From: Polytrichum commune
Taxonomy: Eukaryota > Streptophyta > Polytrichopsida > Polytrichales > Polytrichaceae
Direction: 5' to 3'
Assembly: GCA_950295325.1 (NCBI GenBank)
Contig: OX485807.1
Location: 51,984,440-52,048,439 of the forward strand
DNA length: 64,000 nt
Shown here: positions 37,135 through 48,183 of the stretch, piece after piece
Numbering within the stretch: position 1 is the stretch's first letter
How the letters are laid out: each line of letters begins with the position of its first letter
The notes under the pieces: generated by a model
Told to the model about the DNA's origin: nothing
Database searches by the model: none
Seen by the model: the letters and a program-made list of their open reading frames with translations, nothing else
Translations under genes and position numbers: made by a program

Positions 37135-38035
37135 TTTAGGGATAATTGAGAGAGCCTGCTATTCAGTTATTGGATTGATTTACCTGAAAATTTCACTCTG
37201 TAAAGATGCCGATTGGCACAGTTGATTGTAACTATTTAAGAAGAACATCAATTCTTCAAGGAATCTGAAGGTTGCCTCCGAGCTCTTATCATTAGCTATT
37301 GAGTACTTCTTGGGTCTGTTCACCGGCATTCTCTCTGTCATGGATTGTACTAACCATTTACAAAGAGCGGTGTCTCATCAACACAGCTGTAGATTGCCTC
37401 TGAACTCGATCCGAGTCATTTGGTTCATGATGAGCTGCATATGTAATTGGACGTCATCCTCCAGCTACACGCTGAGACATTGGTTGATGAACAACAAAAT
37501 AACCTTCCTCTGCCTCTTGAAGCATCAAGCGAAGTTTATAGGACTCAACATTTCGCCTGTTGAGCTTGGGGTCGCAGGGATCCTTTCAGCTCGCATGAAG
37601 TGAACTAGAAAAAGCCATTTTGTTTGGAAGTTCTTTTAAACATCAATGATGATGCACTACTGAGTGCATGATCTACTTGTAGCGAGAGATGACCATGAAA
37701 GTGGTGTAGTTCGCAAAAATGAGTTTCTTTGTGTTTATGTGTGGAGTGAGAGGTGGTGGATTATTATGGGTGCGGAGGGTGGAGATTGTGTATGAATTTC
37801 GGGTTTGGTTATTGAGTCAGACCGGCTTGATTGATGTTACCTTAAACATGTTACCTTAAACTGTGACATTCATCTGTGACATGAATAAGTAACATGTTAC
37901 CTTAAACTGTGACATTCATCTGATCATGATGTTCATCGCATATAATAGGTGGGCTTTAGCACTCCGGTGAATGTAATTGAGATACTGGCCGCGCAGCATA
38001 CTTGTCGGTTTTTATCTTCGTTTCAAGAACTTGTC

Positions 38036-38622
38036 CCGGGTACACAACTCCCATATTATACGCAGGGGGCATCGTACTTAAAACGGCTTAGAGGACGGCT
38101 TTTGTAAAAATTATATCAAATTATATCAAATTAAAATGATCAAAAAGTTGGGTGAAGACCAAATTAAATAAAATGAGATGAAAAAAAAGTTGGGTGAAGA
38201 CCAAATTAAATACAATGAGATGAAAAAAAATTTGGGTGAAGACCAAATTAAATAAATGAGATGAAAAAAAAGTTGGGTTGCATATTTATTAAGCCTCCCA
38301 TTAAAATTATAAGCCACGAATAGTTGCCTCCCATTAAAATTATAATTCATTCACAATGTTAAAATTTTATTAAAAAGTCCAAAAAGTTGGGTAGTTTGAC
38401 CTATGGTACATGTATTAAAAAAATCATATAATTAGGTTTTTAATGCAATTATATGCTTCAAAATATATTCATTTCCTATATATAATTACATTTTTGGATT
38501 CCTTGTTAGAAGGGCTACAAGGGTTTTCTACATTAAAACAAATTGTATCACTCAATATTGGACTAAAACGCATTATAAGTGATTATAATCAGGACCATAT
38601 AATACGGGAGTTGCGTACCCGG
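38036..38622. mobile_element. TIR element with CCGGGTAC termini and intact TSD
   Basis: The left end CCGGGTACACAACTCCCATA is matched inverted by the right end (tacgggagttgcgtacccgg). GAACTTGTC flanks both sides (38027-38035 and 38623-38631). The duplication can be read as 7 to 10 bp because it overlaps the C/G ends. A 9-bp reading gives symmetric termini and would fit a Mutator-like element. It contains a roughly 42-bp tandem array (38141-38280) and is non-coding. It sits about 0.9 kb downstream of the dirigent gene. A truncated relative is at 9988. Confidence 0.8.
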
Positions 38623-38639
38623 GAACTTGTCCATCTCTG

Positions 38640-39930
38640 GGTCCTCAAATGTGCTTTTAAATCACCATAGAAATTCTTCAATGAAGATGATATCATTCAA
38701 ACAATCACAAATCACATTGGCCGGCCTTCAAAGCATGCTTACCGACGTCGACTGAAAGTGATGTTTTCTATACCTTTGAAACCCTTCGAATTTATGCTCA
38801 AAAATATTTCTATGGGCCACATACTGGCCAATGTATGGATTGACTGGATCGTACTACTTGGAGCTTTGATTGCACACCAAATACCTGAGACCTTGTGGAT
38901 GAATGAAACCTTCCAGACAAAGACTTAGACTTCTTTCACCGAACACCAGCTCTGAATCATACTTTGATTTGGCCAGAATTCCTTTTATAAAGGTCAGCAC
39001 ATGAGAGCCATCTTTATTGCAAGAATAACTGAACAAGTGTCACTAGAAACTGTATTTAGTGTCATGGTATATTATGTCACTGTGGTAACATTTCTAATGT
39101 CGATTCTTATGAATAAATTTACAAAAATTGTCATCCCAACTTACTTTTAGTTCATCCACTTTTGGTATGACATTCTGCATCATAACATTTCTGTAATGAA
39201 ATACTGTCATGAATGATTGAAACTTGGATGGAAAATTGCTTGGTAAAGTGACAATAATTGCAACACTGTAAATCTGTGATGCCTAAAAAAATCTACAAAG
39301 AATGACAAATAATGTTAGGTTTACATTTAGTGTGGGTGACACTGAATACACGGGTGGTTCACAGTTAGTATTGAGCAAGACAAATAGAATTGGTGACACT
39401 GAATACAATATTTAGTGTATTGAGCATGTCAATAAGCTCACAGCGATTCACAATTCTAGTAAATTGGATTTCCTAGTGTGATGGTTTTGGGTGCATTGTG
39501 ATTCTCAAGGATTAACCAGATTGTTCCCCTTCTCGGTTTTATTCTTGGTGCCAATCGGACTTCTCCCTTTTGGTTACTAATTTGTAGAATGTACAAGAGT
39601 GATTGTTACTTCTAATACAGTCTATGCCGGAATGAGGAACACATGAACAATGGTCATGGGGTAGAACCTGACAATGAGGTAATGAGGAAGGGCAACTTGC
39701 AAACTCTTGACTCTCTATGCACACCAAAGATCACGGACTCAATCATTTTGTTGCTTAACTTACTATTATGATGAATTTTCTCGAATATGGTTGCCAAACA
39801 GTCGGAAAAAGAGGAGCAGTGACATATTTCATACATTCATGAGCATGTTGATGTGAAAATATGCTTTTTTGAGGTGGCTTCTGCTTAGTAAGGTATCAGC
39901 TTGCGTCAGTCTAGAGAAATGGTGAGTAGT
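38640..39930. other. Intergenic, no gene recognised
   Basis: Nothing supported beyond scattered 'ggtgacactgaatac' repeats at about 39345-39415. Confidence 0.45.
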
Positions 39931-39937
39931 ATTGGCT

Positions 39938-40330
39938 GGACGTTAAAGCACCCCTATTGAGCTCTGTCCGTCTAAGAATCCGGTGTCCCTGGTCCAGATA
40001 GATAGATAGAAACTCCGGTCCCTTTTTAGCAAGGGGCCGGCGTGAATAAAGTGTCCGTTCGTAATGCCAATGACCCGATGCCCACTGGACAAGGGGACAT
40101 TGGGACAATACTACTCTCCCCTTTCGAGGATGGACACTATAGTGACACACTATACTAGTTCCTAGCTAGCCACTAGTGCCTTGAAGATACGGGACATGGT
40201 ATCCCCCCAAAGGGCTTTGAGGTACCCATACAACAAGGTCCAAGGACCCCCCATCATAGTTGGGTGGACTTCCCTGGTCCACATGTCAGTGCCCAAGCTA
40301 GAATTTATTGGTCTTGTCCACATTGTTGTT
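39938..40330 (+). repeat. Dispersed repeat family R, long copy
   Basis: About 390 bp shared in part with 55845-55990 (the 'gtgaataaagtgtccgttc' to 'ggacactatagtgac' part) and, at its two ends, with 26309-26412. Contains a short GATA run. Presence of one full and two partial copies shows mobility or duplication, but no termini or TSD were found. The minus-strand frame is not conserved in a protein-like way. Confidence 0.55.
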
Positions 40331-40654
40331 CATTGTCAACAAGGAATTGGGTGCAAAAACAAATGTAGTATGTCAACAAGTGTAGGTGGAACACACTCTC
40401 CAAATGTAGAGTGCGGCACAAGCAAACCCTCCTGGAAATCATAAACAACCAAGTTAGCTCCGTACTTAGACATCCTTCTCCCAATCCATGTTGATTTATC
40501 TTGAACATGGAAAATAATATTTTAGTATATATCATTTTGTAGAGTTATCAAATATTGAAATATCAAAAGTAATGAAAGGCAATGGAAGAGAAAACATCCC
40601 ATACATTCACAAAAAAAATCTCTAATTCATCCCATGAGCTCGAAGGGACCATAG

Positions 40655-41295
40655 CAGAGCCCTACATTGGGTGCCCATACCCATGCCCACCATGCTCATG
40701 GGTTTTGGGTGGGCATGGGTGCGATATTATTGTTCATGGGTGGGCATGAGTGGGCATGGCTGCAATATTATTGTTCATGGGTGGGCATGGGTGGGCATGA
40801 GTGATCATGAGATCATTGCAGCGGTGAGCTTAGCATTGCCAATGAATCGGGATACCACTGCTAAATTCAGTATTCTCTTGTGGTGGAAGCTGAAAGGAGC
40901 CCCCACATTCCCCATCATGTCGCGCGTGGCGCACTCGGTTTTGTGCATCCCTGCATCCAACTCCAAAAAGGAGTCAAACTTCTCGGATGCAGGGAATACG
41001 CTAATCAAGAAGCGCTCCGGGCTGAAGCCAACAATAATGAACAACCTTTTATTTGTCCGATCCAACCAAGACTTGGTGTAGGCGGGTAATGCACATTACA
41101 CAAATTTTGAATACATGGGCGCAATTTGAATAGCATGGGTGGGGCATGGGTGGGCACATGTCATGCTATGTGTGGGCATGGGTGGGCATGGGTGCGCACA
41201 TGTCATGCTATGGGTGGGCATGGGTGGGCATAGGTCGCTGCTGATGGGCATGGTCTGGGTATGGGTGCAATTTAAAAGGAAAATGTTGGGCTCTG
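40655..41295 (+). mobile_element. hAT element with transposase remnant, copy 2
   Basis: Same termini as 13114-14006 but in opposite orientation (CAGAGCCCTACATT on the left, AATGTTGGGCTCTG on the right). It has its own perfect 8-bp duplication GACCATAG (40647-40654 and 41296-41303). It is 641 bp, shorter than copy 1 because it has fewer CCCATGCCCA minisatellite units. Two copies with independent TSDs prove transposition of the shortened form. Confidence 0.9.
40671..41081 (+). pseudogene. hAT transposase C-terminal dimerisation domain fragment
   Basis: The hATC domain of copy 2 begins at about residue 43 with 'DHEIIAAVSLALPM' and continues through 'ILLWWKLKG' and 'SVLCIPASNSKKESNF' to 'KRSGLKPTI', stopping after 'NQDLV' as in copy 1. 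The first about 40 codons are translated minisatellite. The catalytic domain is missing, so it is not an active transposase. The frame is preserved in both copies even though no function is expected, which points to recent common origin. Confidence 0.85.
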
Positions 41296-41707
41296 GACCA
41301 TAGGGGTCGACCCAAATGTCTTCCTTGATTTCCTTCTCTTCCCCTTCTCCTTGGGCTTTTAATATTGACATATCAGTTGATTGTAGTAGGACCTTATTTT
41401 TTGGCACCTAAATTATAGTGATTTAATTGCCAAAATGTAAACACAAAATAGTATTGGCGTTGGCTTTTGGCATTTTGTGTCAACAAAAAAAAGAAACAAC
41501 AAAGAGACAACATGATGGACTTTTCAACCACAGTAATCAGAGTACAAATCGTTTTAATGATCATGAATCATGCCGCTCCTCAGGTGGGAGACTTTGCCAA
41601 GCAAACTGACGTATGGCTAGCGATAGAAACTCACAGCCCAATTGCAAATGCTCTCCAACAATACCAACGGAAAATTAAATAAAAGGAGGGCCTACAACCA
41701 ATTTTTT

Positions 41708-43384
41708 GACCTCAACACTATTACTGCACAATACTATTGTCGAGGTGCCTCCCTAGCCACATGGACTAGTAGCCATATCCTAGAAATCAAGGACCTTCAC
41801 CACTATTCCAAGTGTATGTCAACTGGTTTTACCCAAGTTCAAGAATCAACTAATTACATACATTTTATTGAATGAAAGATGAATAATAAGGACAAATGTC
41901 AAATTTAATCAAAGGAGCCTACACTTGAAACATTGACCTCGACACTAGTACTATGCAATACTAGTGTTGAGGTTCCACTCTTATCTCCACCTCTGGTAGC
42001 CATATTAATGACTTGAATGCCCTCTACCTCTTGATTAAGATTTATTTGCCACTCAGAGGCAACTTTCCACAGACAAGCAAAGGAAAACAGTCCCCTGCCC
42101 CCCCCCCCCCCCCAACAACAACCAAGGGGGCAAATACATACAAAGATTATTGCAAAAAAAATGACCTCGACACTAATATTGTACAGTGTTGAGGTGCCAT
42201 GATGTCACCCTCATATTTAGCTATGGCAGCCATAGCCAAGACTACAAAGCCCTCCATCAAGAGATGCAACCTTACCCAAGTAATTTTGCAAGCTCTCAAT
42301 GCCAAAATCAAATGCGACTTAAGACCAAAAATAAATAAAAATTAGTGACCTAGACACTAGTGTCAAGGTGCCAACCTCGTATTGAGCTCTAGCAGCAACA
42401 TCAAAGATTGCTAAATTTCAACCAGAGTTAAAGTGCAAAACAAACGGACTCAAGTTGCATCTTACAAAATGTTTGCACCTTCAAGGTAACTCAAAAACAT
42501 CCTTCTATTCTCTGTGTGATTCACTATTAGTTGCATTCTGCACGGACCTACAATTCGATCCTGCTGGTTTGAATTTGGATTGAGCAAGATGTGGGGAAAA
42601 TGTGCAGATGAAGGAATCCAGAAGCATATACTAGCATTGGATTGATACCAAAATAGTAAAAGAATATGTGCTTATGTGAGTTGTAGCACTCTGTGAGAAT
42701 CATGGCAGACCTTCTGGGAAAGCAACAATAAGATTCAAGTTCGTAATACTACCCTAATTGAAGATTTTGTGTAGAAGAGAATGTCTCTTACTGAAATTGG
42801 ATCTCTTTCACTCTAAGGTGAACCGATTGCTTTGTGGCGGGGATGTGAAATGTCACAAAATTGCAGTACAGAAAATAAATCCTCAAGAATTCATCAATGT
42901 TCCACCTACCTACTTTACTACTTTAAAACTCCCCTCTTTTAACCCCAATGTTACTGCTGCCAAGGTTAACTCACAGACACAATTTTTTTTGGCTAGGATC
43001 AATACCAACATCGTTCAAGCAGACTCAAAATCTTATAGTCAGGTTGGTGCAATGTAAGATTTTAGGCAACATTTGTACGGAATTTCTCCCTGGTCTAGTG
43101 CTTGTAAATTGCAGTGCTTAGTTATTGAAGTAATAAAGTCCAAGGAGGATCCTATGTACATCTATACATATTCATGTTTCCAGATCATTTGACATTTTGT
43201 TTCCTATAGGAATCCATTCCCAAGTCTGACTAAAAAAAATCTAATGTGTGATGTAAATGATGGGTTGTAAGTGTGTGTTCGATTACAACTAACTAGCTTT
43301 GCTTTTGAGGGAGAATGAAGGAGAGCCTCCTGCCAACCAATTGACCTCGACACTAGTATTGCACAGTATTAGTGTCGAGGTGCC
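41708..43384. repeat. Array of five short palindromes (GACCTCGACACTAG type)
   Basis: Five near-perfect hairpins: 41708-41748, 41935-41976, 42163-42198, 42347-42372 and 43343-43384. Each consists of GACCTCGACACTAGTA, a short loop such as 'ttgcacag', and the inverse ending CGAGGTGCC. The first three are spaced 227 and 228 bp apart, the next 184 bp, the last about 1 kb. Intervening DNA also shows unit similarity (for example 'tagccatat' after the hairpin and 'ggagggcct'/'ggagcct' before it). So this is a degenerate tandem repeat with a conserved palindromic core. Nothing is coded. Confidence 0.75.
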
Positions 43385-43389
43385 TCCCT

Positions 43390-44425
43390 TGCTCTTGGGA
43401 TTGTTAGCCATTCCAAAAAATTAGAGGCCCTCCAACTAGAGCCAAATGGGCCAGATTAGATTCTCAAATGGGCATGGGTTGAAGTGGGTACAAACTCTTC
43501 AAGGCACAATTAATAGCATCTAGAGGCAAAAAAAGATGTGTGGGCACTAACTTTAGCTCCCTTTGTTGCAACTTCGCGGTGTGCCTCACATGTGGCTTCG
43601 CAACCCACCTCTCGCGCAACTGCCATCTCCAATTCAACCACCTCCTCCATGGCGTTGTGCATCGTCTCATCCGCAACCACTGCCATTGCAATTGTTTCCC
43701 CCTTGCTGGCCGCAATGCCTTGGCCCTAAAATCTTGTAGTAATTTTCAGATACTATAAGAATCATGATAAACAATGACAATAATTTTAATTCTTCATTTC
43801 GGTTCTCTCATGCTTTGCTAAGCATCCCATAAATTACATTGATCAAATCAAACTCTGAATTAAAAAAAATCAATCGACCTTTTCTTTGCAATTGATATTA
43901 GTTTATTTTTTTCTTGTGCCCTCACGCTTTACTATGCCTTCTATAAAATGATAGACAACTCAATATCCTGAAAGTTTTTAATTCAATAATTTTCTTGAGC
44001 GACTGGCTCAACCTTATGAATGAAATGACATTGATTTTAGAATCAGGGAAGCCAAAAGGCTAGTAGAGTTCCGAATGAGAAAAGGGTTCCCAACTACTTT
44101 TCATATATCATGGACAATTGTTAATTTGTAATGAGGTGACAGTTGTGAACAAGGCCATGAAGACGTGAAAACTTTATACCTACTTTCCTTTCTTGCACAT
44201 GGCTCCTTATAAACTTTTTCTTCAAGTGTTTATTCATTGTTTAAATCTTGTAGGGTTGGAAATGACTCCAATTGTCACACAACATTCATTGCCTAGCTAA
44301 AGGATTTTGAGCTGATAAAATTCACAATAGTTGTTGTTTCCATGATGGCAAATTCTTTTTGGAGACATTAGGGGAGAGGCTTCATTGTTCCCTATGGAAG
44401 AGGTCTCCAACGCGCATACCTAGTT
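43390..44425. other. Intergenic, no gene recognised
   Basis: A short GC-richer patch at 43540-43730 is open in several frames but has no recognisable domain. The rest is AT-rich. Confidence 0.45.
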
Positions 44426-44429
44426 TAAG

Positions 44430-44844
44430 TTGGAAGATACACATTCCACAATGCGTGACAACAAAGCGGTTCGTCTAGTGCAACCCACAGCAAACCATTT
44501 TTCAAAAATGAATTTTGGACACTTTAAAGTTGCAACAATAAAGAGGAGGATGCCTCTCCTTGGAGGCAGATTGTACGTCTTAATAAACCATAATAGCACA
44601 AATCCTATCATGAAGTGGACTGTGACAATTGACAAGTTTCCAAAATATAACTGCCATGATTTTTGTAGAATGTTATTCTCCAATATTGGGAAGAAAGGGA
44701 AGTACATCCCTTGCAAACATCAATATTAAGTGTTCTTGGTTGTTTTCCAAGCTGACTTTGTAGTGGATGTGTGTATCCACAATGCGACCTGGAGCGATTA
44801 TGAGATTGCCAAAATTCTCCATAATGACCCATTTGATGGATGAT
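44430..44844 (+). pseudogene. SWIM zinc-finger transposase relic
   Basis: One frame reads '..MKWTVTIDKFPKYNCHDFC', then 'GKKGKYIPCKHQY' followed by a stop and then 'VFLVVFQADFVVDVCIHN' in the same frame. This is the C-x-C ... C-x-H pattern of a SWIM zinc finger as found at the C-terminus of Mutator-like transposases and some plant SWIM proteins; 'GKYIPCKH.YYVF' is typical. The TAA stands where a Tyr codon is expected. There is no MULE catalytic domain upstream. Host SWIM proteins cannot be excluded, but a decayed TE gene is more likely. Confidence 0.45.
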
Positions 44845-44859
44845 AGATGATACATACCA

Positions 44860-45700
44860 AGGAATATGCCTTCATGTCCATGTCACATCCTACATACATG
44901 TGCGGGCCATGCATTCTCTGCACATGTATTGCCCTTCATTGCCCTAAATTGCCTTGAACTTAGGGTTGAAGTTAGAGATCAGTGTAGGAGTTGAGTTTTA
45001 CTCCAAAGGGTTGGGGATGCTGAGAGAACACAAGTTTTGTTGTTGCAAACATTTGGTACTTCAGTGAGGTTGATAGTTGTAAAACGTTTTGGAATGGCCA
45101 TACTTTTGAGCCATTCCAGTCATACATCTTATTTGAATATAGTGTGCCATTTAATCTCACTGAAGCAATATGTTTAAACAACGTTTTGTGGCATTATGGA
45201 CATTGCTTGATATTGTTCGCATCAAATGTGTATTGTTTATTTTTAATCACAATCTTGGGGATATAATGTCTACAGTGACATCAACCACACTTATAAACCC
45301 CAAACAAAAAAATCCCTAACCCTATAATGTAACAATTTGAGCATGTTGTTTGTTACATTCACATGTAATATTCTGAGCACATTGACTCAACCCTACGAAA
45401 ACAATATTACATCATATCCAGATTTGTTACATCCTTTGAAAATTCTTATTGTCTAACAAGAAGTAAACATTATTCCAAAACATCGACCCTTACCAAAATA
45501 CCAACCTCAAATTTCATGTGTCTCGGGATTTTGAACAAACACTTATAAATGTAATTTGGGCATCGCAAAAATTATTATGGGTAGCCGCCTCGCAAACTTG
45601 GTCATAGGGGTGTGTATGCCCCCTAAAATAATCCCAATAAATCATGGGCAGGTATGAAAAAGTTGGTGATAAGGCTTGCTCATGTCCTAGCTTCACTCAT
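44860..45700. other. Intergenic, no gene recognised
   Basis: AT-rich sequence up to the edge of the duplicated segment. Nothing supported. Confidence 0.45.
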
Positions 45701-45784
45701 ATCTTGCCTCGTATTTGATTCAAATGCAAATTTGCTATGGGCAGGCCACACTGCAAGGAGTCAAGCTAATACTCCCCCCTCTAC

Positions 45785-47063
45785 GGGGGACGTTAAGTAC
45801 CCCCCACGAACTAATAGGGATTCCATATTCGGGCGGGGGCAGCCCTCCCACGAAATTTCTGCCCCCGCCCGGATTTTTTCCAAACCCGCCCGAAAATAGC
45901 TGCCCGCCCCGCCCGAAAACGAAAAAAACATTGCTCTTCCATTCTTGAAGGCCGCTTGACTACAAATCCCATATTGAGTGCACTTCACCTTCAAGTTCTC
46001 AAATCCAATATATATGTCCACTTCCACCTTGTAAATAAGGCATTAAATGGGATTTCATTCCGGAAGTGAAACCATCAACCAAGAATGTAATTTACTTGGA
46101 AGTCAAAAAATTAAAAAATCCTCATCAACATTGAGGTTATAATTTTTATGACTTACCATTTGAAATTGTCTTCGTCATTTTTAAATGACACTTGAATTTA
46201 GTGTGCTGATGTGGTATGTATATTTTATAATATTTTAGATAATTCTGGCTACTTTCAAAAATATTCATACGCACTTATTTATAAAATATACTTAATGGAA
46301 CTAATTAATCAATTATTTTAATTACCGGATTTAATTGGAGTTAATTCCATTAATTAAATTTTAGGGTTAATTAGGCTTACTGGATATAAAAATTGAGTAT
46401 TGTAATTACTGAAATTGATTGGAGTTAATTGGAGTTAATTCCAGTAATTAAATTTTAGGATTAATTAGTCTTACTTAATTTGGTAAGAATACTTTCTGAT
46501 TTATTTGGGATTAATTAGGATTAATCAGATTTAATTAGACATAATTACATTAAATCACACTTAATTAGAATAAGTGCGTATGAATATTTTTGAAAGTAGC
46601 CAGAATTATCTAAAATATTATAAAATATACATACCACATCAGCACACTAAATTCAAGTGTCATTTAAAAATGACGAAGACAATTTCAAGTGGTAAGTCAT
46701 AAAAATTATAACCTCAATGTTGATGAGGATTTTTTAATTTTTTGACTTCCAAGTAAATTACATTCTTGGTTGATGGTTTCACTTCCGGAATGAAATCCCA
46801 TTTAATGCCTTATTTACAAGGTGGAAGTGCACATATATATTGGATTTGAGACCTTGAAGGTGAAGTGCACTCAATATGGGATTTGTAGTCAAGCGGCCTT
46901 CAAGAATGGAAGAGCAATGTTTTTTCGTTTTCGGGCGGGGCGGGCAGCTATTTTCGGGCGGGTTTGGAAAAAATCCGGGCGGGGGCAGAAATTTCGTGGG
47001 AGGGCTGCCCCCGCCCGAATATGGAATCCCTATTAGTTCGTGGGGGGGTACTTAACGTCCCCC
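45785..47063. mobile_element. Fold-back (Mutator-like?) element with 495-bp arms
   Basis: The left arm 45785-46279 and right arm 46569-47063 are both 495 bp and almost perfect inverted copies. The loop of 289 bp is AT-rich with internal 'ttaattggagttaattcc' repeats. Termini are GGGGGACGTTAAGTACC, followed by a GC-rich CGGGCGGG zone. Outside, ATACTCTAC follows the right end (47064-47072). The left flank reads ATACT, CCCCCCT, CTAC, i.e. the same 9-mer with a 7-nt insertion, so a 9-bp duplication is likely and points to a Mutator-like element; ATACT alone (5 bp) is the cautious reading. The 29.84-kb duplicate shows the empty site. No transposase is encoded. Confidence 0.85.
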
Positions 47064-48183
47064 ATACTCTACTCTGAGTCAGTGTGAATAGGGGCCAAGG
47101 TGTCGGCCGACTGGATAGAGCCCGGGACCTGTGGATGCCACGCCGGGTACACCCGCGCTCTTTCCCGAAACCCGCGATAGAGCTTTTCGGCTATGGCGGA
47201 GGAGGAGCTGCTTTGCACCACACGACGTTGGCATCGCATGTATCAGAGGTTTGTAATGAAAAACATAGGGAACATTTGATAAATTTTTTGTTTCTCCAAG
47301 GTAAAAAATGTGTCTGGGGTGTAAATTGTGCTGGATTCTGGGGAAATTTGAAGGTTTCTTTGTGTGATAGCTTGGGAGGTTTTTGTGTGGAGTACGGAGT
47401 CTGTCTGTACCAGTGGTGAATTGAAAAATTGTTGAAGTTTTTTTGAATTTTTTGATGGTCCAGGTTCTGTTACTGTATGATATTGCGTAATTTTCTTCGT
47501 ATGATAGCTCTGCAGGTTTTTGTGTGGATTACAGAGATGTGCATTTAAGAAGTGGTTGAAATTTTTGATAAAGTTTTGGATGTTTCAAGATATAAATTGC
47601 AGTTGGATTGTGAGTTGTGCTGAATTTTAAGAAACTTTAAAGATTCCTTCGTGTAAATTCTTCAGAGGGTTTTCCTGTGTGGACTACAGAGGCTGTTCAA
47701 GTGAGGAAGAGTGGCGATGGCTACTCTCTCTCTCACAACTTTGGTTGTAGTAGGGAGAGTTGTTGAGGTGGAATGTTCCAGCGGTCAGGTATGGCGTCAC
47801 CTTACCCCTCCTTTAAATTTCGTAGTGGTGAATGTGCATGAGATGGGTCGTGAAATTTGTGAAGCAAAAAAAATTGCAATGTAGCACTGGCCCGACGATG
47901 TCAAATAGCTCAATGTGGAGCAAGGGAGTGAGAGAATATCAAATAGTTTCGGAAGTCTAAGGGATGATGTTGCATAATTTCCAAACCATTGAAATTTGAG
48001 ATAAGCTCCTGTTGTGAGAATTGGTAATTCATGCTCCCAATGAGAGCTCTTACACTAAAATTGTCTTTGCCTTGTGGAGCTTGTTGAAGGTTGATCCATC
48101 TTGAATTTTAGGTTTTAGATTTTATCTTTTTGTATATTATACTTGATTCAAGAAGAAGGAGGTGGGGCACTGAGGAGTTGGGG

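Noticed and set aside
41708-43384. CRISPR-like array
   Set aside because: The repeats are palindromes at irregular spacing of 180-1000 bp with related spacers, in a plant genome. This is not a CRISPR organisation.
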